From NCBI GenBank assembly GCA_913040875.1, contig CAJWHX010000098.1:1-9682 (forward strand): DNA of 9,682 bases. The letters are read 5' to 3'. Both the position numbers and the translations under genes were made by a program. This stretch comes from an uncultured Pseudomonadota bacterium. GTDB taxonomy: Bacteria; Myxococcota; UBA796. Below are positions 7,186 to 9,682 of this stretch, piece after piece (within the stretch, counting starts at the first letter, position 1; the number at the start of each line of letters is the position of its first letter). Under the pieces are notes generated by a model. That model had not been told where the DNA came from, ran no database searches, and saw nothing but the letters and a program-made list of their open reading frames with translations.

Positions 7186-9252
7186 ATGCCTATTGAGTTA
7201 AAAGAAAACGAAGAAGTACTCGCAACCGATCAAGTACTCCATTATAGCTCCAGTTTCTTTGCCCACAATGCAGACTGCTGGCTCACAAATCAGCGTCTGA
7301 TGCTGGAACCCAAAAAGGCATTGGACAAACTGTCTGGTTCGAAGGCAGAAGTGAAGATCACCGAAATTTCAAACATTGAAAATAAATCTGGCATGATCAC
7401 CATTCATCATGCAAACGGCACTCTCCAAATCGGTGGGTCTGGTGCGGAACGCGTCAGTGAACGATTGGGATTAATTTTAGACACGATCGCTCAGGGTGAG
7501 ACGACACTGGAGAAGGTTCTTTTCCAGGGGGATACAAATGTATACATCAAAGGTCCTTTAAGTACGAAAGGAGAAATTATCCTCACCAGTAAAAATCTCA
7601 CCATTCGCACGACGGACGGACTTGAAAGTTACATCTTTGATAAAAAGGAACTCAATACCACTCTTGTGGATATCTTGAACTTAGAATTCTCCAATCTGGA
7701 TCAAAAACTCACCATTCACACGAAGCAAGACCGTATTGTTATCGGTGGAAAAAATGCTGCGCGGCTCAACACAACCCTACGTGGTCTAGAGGGAACTGAT
7801 GTTGAAGAGTTGGAAAATGTAGCTGTAGAGCAACTCAGTGCTTTTGAGGCAATGCTGTACCGTGGTGCTTCAAAATCGGCAATTAATGGTGAACTCAGTT
7901 TTTCCCCCAATCGCGTTACATTCTCTCCGCAAAATGTCTTGGATACCCTGACTGGTGCCCAGCTGCAAATCATTCCATTTGATCAGATTCAAAAAATCAG
8001 TAAGAAGGGACGGCTGGAAATCACGACGCTATCTAATAAATTGGTATTTGTCACCAATAAATCAGAGGATATCTATGAAATTTTAGAAAAGGAAATCCTC
8101 AAGATCAAACGCCCAAAGTTGTTTACGGACATTCGTTCAAAACTCTATTCTGAGGATCTCGCTTTCAGTGAGGTCAAAGAACTCACTCTACCATTCAAAC
8201 ATTACAGTGAAACCCCAATCCTCTGTGACCAGTGCACCATTCAAAAGAGTGAAGGGAGCTGCTACTTTGCTTATGTGTTTGTAACGGAAGAGAAAACTCG
8301 ATTGCTAACCCCGAACAAACAACTGTTGTGGGAAGGAAGCAACAAAGATGTCTCTATTGTAGAAAATAGAAACACGAATGATGCGACGGTTCAAATCAAA
8401 CTCAAAGAACAACGAATCAAGTTTAAACCCTACTCTGGACTGCCATTCAGGAATTTCTACACAAGAAAGCTTAAAGAGAGTCGTCCTTCTGAAGCAGAAC
8501 AATTTTCAAAGGAAAATCAACCTGTACAACGGATCTTAGGGTACACCAATCAAGTGGAGATTTCCTATAATGGAGAAGTCATCAACACGATTCTAAATAC
8601 ACGTGTCTCAGCTGAAAACCGTGGTATTCAGGTAAACTCTGATAAAATCAATGACTTCCCATGTCAGATCGGAGACAAACTGCAGATAGAAGTACCAAAG
8701 AAAGAAGGACGGTATCGTTTTCAGAGTGTAATAACCGAACAGTATTTGGTTGAGCCTGATCCGATCGGTCGATACTACGTTACGCTTGCCATTCCAAGCA
8801 ACATCGCACTATTCAATGACCGCGGTGCATATCGAGCGCCTTTCGAACAAGAACTCATGATCACCGTTGTTAAACTACCGGAATACGATCCCGAACGTGA
8901 AGAGCCTTTGGACTTTTTAGATCAGGCTCAGGACATAGAAAAGACACTCATTCATTTATTGGATCTGTCTGTCAGTGGCTGTGGATTCTTAATTCGTCGA
9001 AGTATTTTGAAACACAACGTAGAGATGCACTGCTTGGCTTTCAAAGGTGAAATCGAAGTGAACGGAGAAATGATCCCATGGGTGGCAATACCCAAATATG
9101 AGGTGCCTTTTACGCAAAACAAAGTGGAGTTTAAACGTGTTGGCGGACAGTTCATTGGCATGAACAACCTCGATCGATCGATCATCAATCGTGCGGTTCT
9201 GAAAATTGAGAGAGACCAGCTTAGAAAGGAAATGGAACGAAAAGAGGACTAA
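7186..9252 (+). CDS. PH/GRAM-like repeat protein with YcgR-N-like and PilZ domains (paralogue B)
   Basis: A 688-aa soluble, charged protein built like its upstream neighbour but strongly diverged. Modules are seen at about 8-100, 108-200, 217-305 and (weak) 336-430. Modules 1-3 share the same order: a turn, a strand such as CWLTNQRLML (31-40), EIILTSKNLTI (130-140) or ELSFSPNRVTF (236-246), a short hydrophobic-acidic strand (ITEISNI, LVDILNL, PFDQIQKI), a TIH-type strand, then a Gly-rich turn and a helix (GGSGAERVSERL at 83-94; GGKNAARLNTTL at 187-198). Residues about 448-540 resemble the YcgR N-terminal domain. The PilZ domain follows, with RGAYR (546-550) and DLSVSG (593-598; D593, S595, G598). 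An acidic insert of about 16 residues separates these motifs relative to paralogue A. The tail is a charged helix (KIERDQLRKEMERKED). Cyclic-di-GMP binding is likely; the modules may bind a lipid or a protein partner, which is inference. Confidence 0.87.
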   Translation: MPIELKENEEVLATDQVLHYSSSFFAHNADCWLTNQRLMLEPKKALDKLSGSKAEVKITEISNIENKSGMITIHHANGTLQIGGSGAERVSERLGLILDTIAQGETTLEKVLFQGDTNVYIKGPLSTKGEIILTSKNLTIRTTDGLESYIFDKKELNTTLVDILNLEFSNLDQKLTIHTKQDRIVIGGKNAARLNTTLRGLEGTDVEELENVAVEQLSAFEAMLYRGASKSAINGELSFSPNRVTFSPQNVLDTLTGAQLQIIPFDQIQKISKKGRLEITTLSNKLVFVTNKSEDIYEILEKEILKIKRPKLFTDIRSKLYSEDLAFSEVKELTLPFKHYSETPILCDQCTIQKSEGSCYFAYVFVTEEKTRLLTPNKQLLWEGSNKDVSIVENRNTNDATVQIKLKEQRIKFKPYSGLPFRNFYTRKLKESRPSEAEQFSKENQPVQRILGYTNQVEISYNGEVINTILNTRVSAENRGIQVNSDKINDFPCQIGDKLQIEVPKKEGRYRFQSVITEQYLVEPDPIGRYYVTLAIPSNIALFNDRGAYRAPFEQELMITVVKLPEYDPEREEPLDFLDQAQDIEKTLIHLLDLSVSGCGFLIRRSILKHNVEMHCLAFKGEIEVNGEMIPWVAIPKYEVPFTQNKVEFKRVGGQFIGMNNLDRSIINRAVLKIERDQLRKEMERKED

Positions 9253-9262
9253 CTACGTCGGG

Positions 9263-9279
9263 GGCCGATTCAATCGACC
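9263..9279. terminator. Hairpin in the convergent gap after PilZ paralogue B
   Basis: GGCCGATT (9263-9270) faces AATCGACC (9272-9279) across a single base, giving an 8-bp stem with one mismatch; on the minus-strand transcript the mismatch becomes a G-U pair, so the whole stem can form. It fills the 31-bp gap between two convergent stop codons. No T-tract follows on either strand, so it may act as a transcript-end stabiliser or a factor-assisted terminator. Confidence 0.4.
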
Positions 9280-9283
9280 TCGC

Positions 9284-9682
9284 TCAGTGCTTAGCCGTAA
9301 ATTTCCCCTGTTCGACCGTCTGAAAGAAGGGTCTGGATTCTGGCAATCCTTGACTAGATCGGTTCTTTTGCGCCTCAAATAGTGCTTGCATCGGGTCATA
9401 TGGAGTCGTTTGTTCCGAAGAATGAATGGATGGTTCAACCCCCTCAATTCGAGATACCAAACCTTCTTCCAACCATTCCGAGACAGGGAAACTCGAGAGC
9501 CTCTCCTCCGAAGACAACATCTCGGGTGGTTCAACACCACATCGTCGACACTCAATCGCCAATTGCTCAGCCAACAGTTTCAATTCGGAGATAGACACCC
9601 AAAATATCTCCATCTGAAGTTCATCCCAAGAAGTCACATCTTTCCACAGTCGTAAAAATACTGAACCTGGAATCGTTCCATT
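9284..9682 (-). CDS. Partial gene: C-terminal part of an unrecognised soluble protein
   Basis: A minus-strand frame is open from the right edge to a TGA at 9284-9286, giving 132 residues. An internal GTG at 9637 could be a start, but the frame continues upstream to the edge with ordinary coding-like residues (NGTIPGSVFLRLWKDV), so I take the gene as truncated by the window. The visible part is hydrophilic and acidic. A helix-like segment (SELKLLAEQLAIE, 32-44) is followed by CRRCGVEPPE (45-54) and a probably disordered Ser/Glu/Pro-rich tail. The single CxxC is not enough to call a zinc site. Other frames here are open too but are poorer in composition. Convergent with PilZ paralogue B. No family recognised. 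Confidence 0.6.
   Translation of the reverse strand, partial: NGTIPGSVFLRLWKDVTSWDELQMEIFWVSISELKLLAEQLAIECRRCGVEPPEMLSSEERLSSFPVSEWLEEGLVSRIEGVEPSIHSSEQTTPYDPMQALFEAQKNRSSQGLPESRPFFQTVEQGKFTAKH

Noticed and set aside
9171..9183. CGATCGATCGATC run with three GATC sites
   Set aside because: It lies inside the coding sequence of paralogue B (NLDRSII) and is explained by codon choice; too few sites to suggest an origin or a Dam cluster.
9386..9655. Plus-strand open frames opposite the right-edge gene
   Set aside because: They are short, without a ribosome binding site, and of low-complexity basic/Ser composition; the minus-strand frame has a more protein-like sequence and stays open to the edge.

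Overview
The window reads as chromosome of a Gram-negative bacterium with moderate G+C (mid-40s percent by eye, not computed). A TRAP transporter with a tethered or periplasmic substrate-binding protein, a Tat-type signal peptide and two PilZ (cyclic-di-GMP receptor) proteins all point that way. A delta-proteobacterial or Myxococcota-like lineage is my guess; the sequence does not prove it. There are no phage, IS, tRNA, rRNA or CRISPR signatures. Gene density is high and no gene-free stretch reaches 300 bases.

Left part (1-5022) is a carboxylate uptake and activation locus. A truncated small membrane-protein gene runs off the left edge on the minus strand. A solute-binding protein of the TakP/FcbT1 type (plus strand) converges on a class III CoA-transferase of the CaiB/BaiF family (minus). 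That gene diverges from a TetR-family regulator (plus), and the regulator converges on the TRAP permease pair dctQ-dctM (minus, overlapping by 8 bp). The likely scheme is that the binding protein captures an organic or keto acid, DctQM imports it with a cation gradient, the CoA-transferase converts it to a CoA thioester, and the TetR protein controls the set. A perfect inverted repeat lies in the regulator/CoA-transferase gap and shares an 8-mer with the dctP upstream region.

Right part (5091-9252) is the unusual one. Two consecutive large soluble genes (661 and 688 aa) are diverged paralogues. Each has an N-terminal half of about four tandem PH/GRAM-like beta modules, then a YcgR-N-like domain, then a C-terminal PilZ domain with both cyclic-di-GMP motifs (RxxxR and DxSxxG) intact. 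I do not recognise this architecture as a named family; it looks like a paired cyclic-di-GMP effector system with unknown output. A third gene of unknown function enters from the right edge on the minus strand and converges on the pair, with a hairpin in the 31-bp gap.
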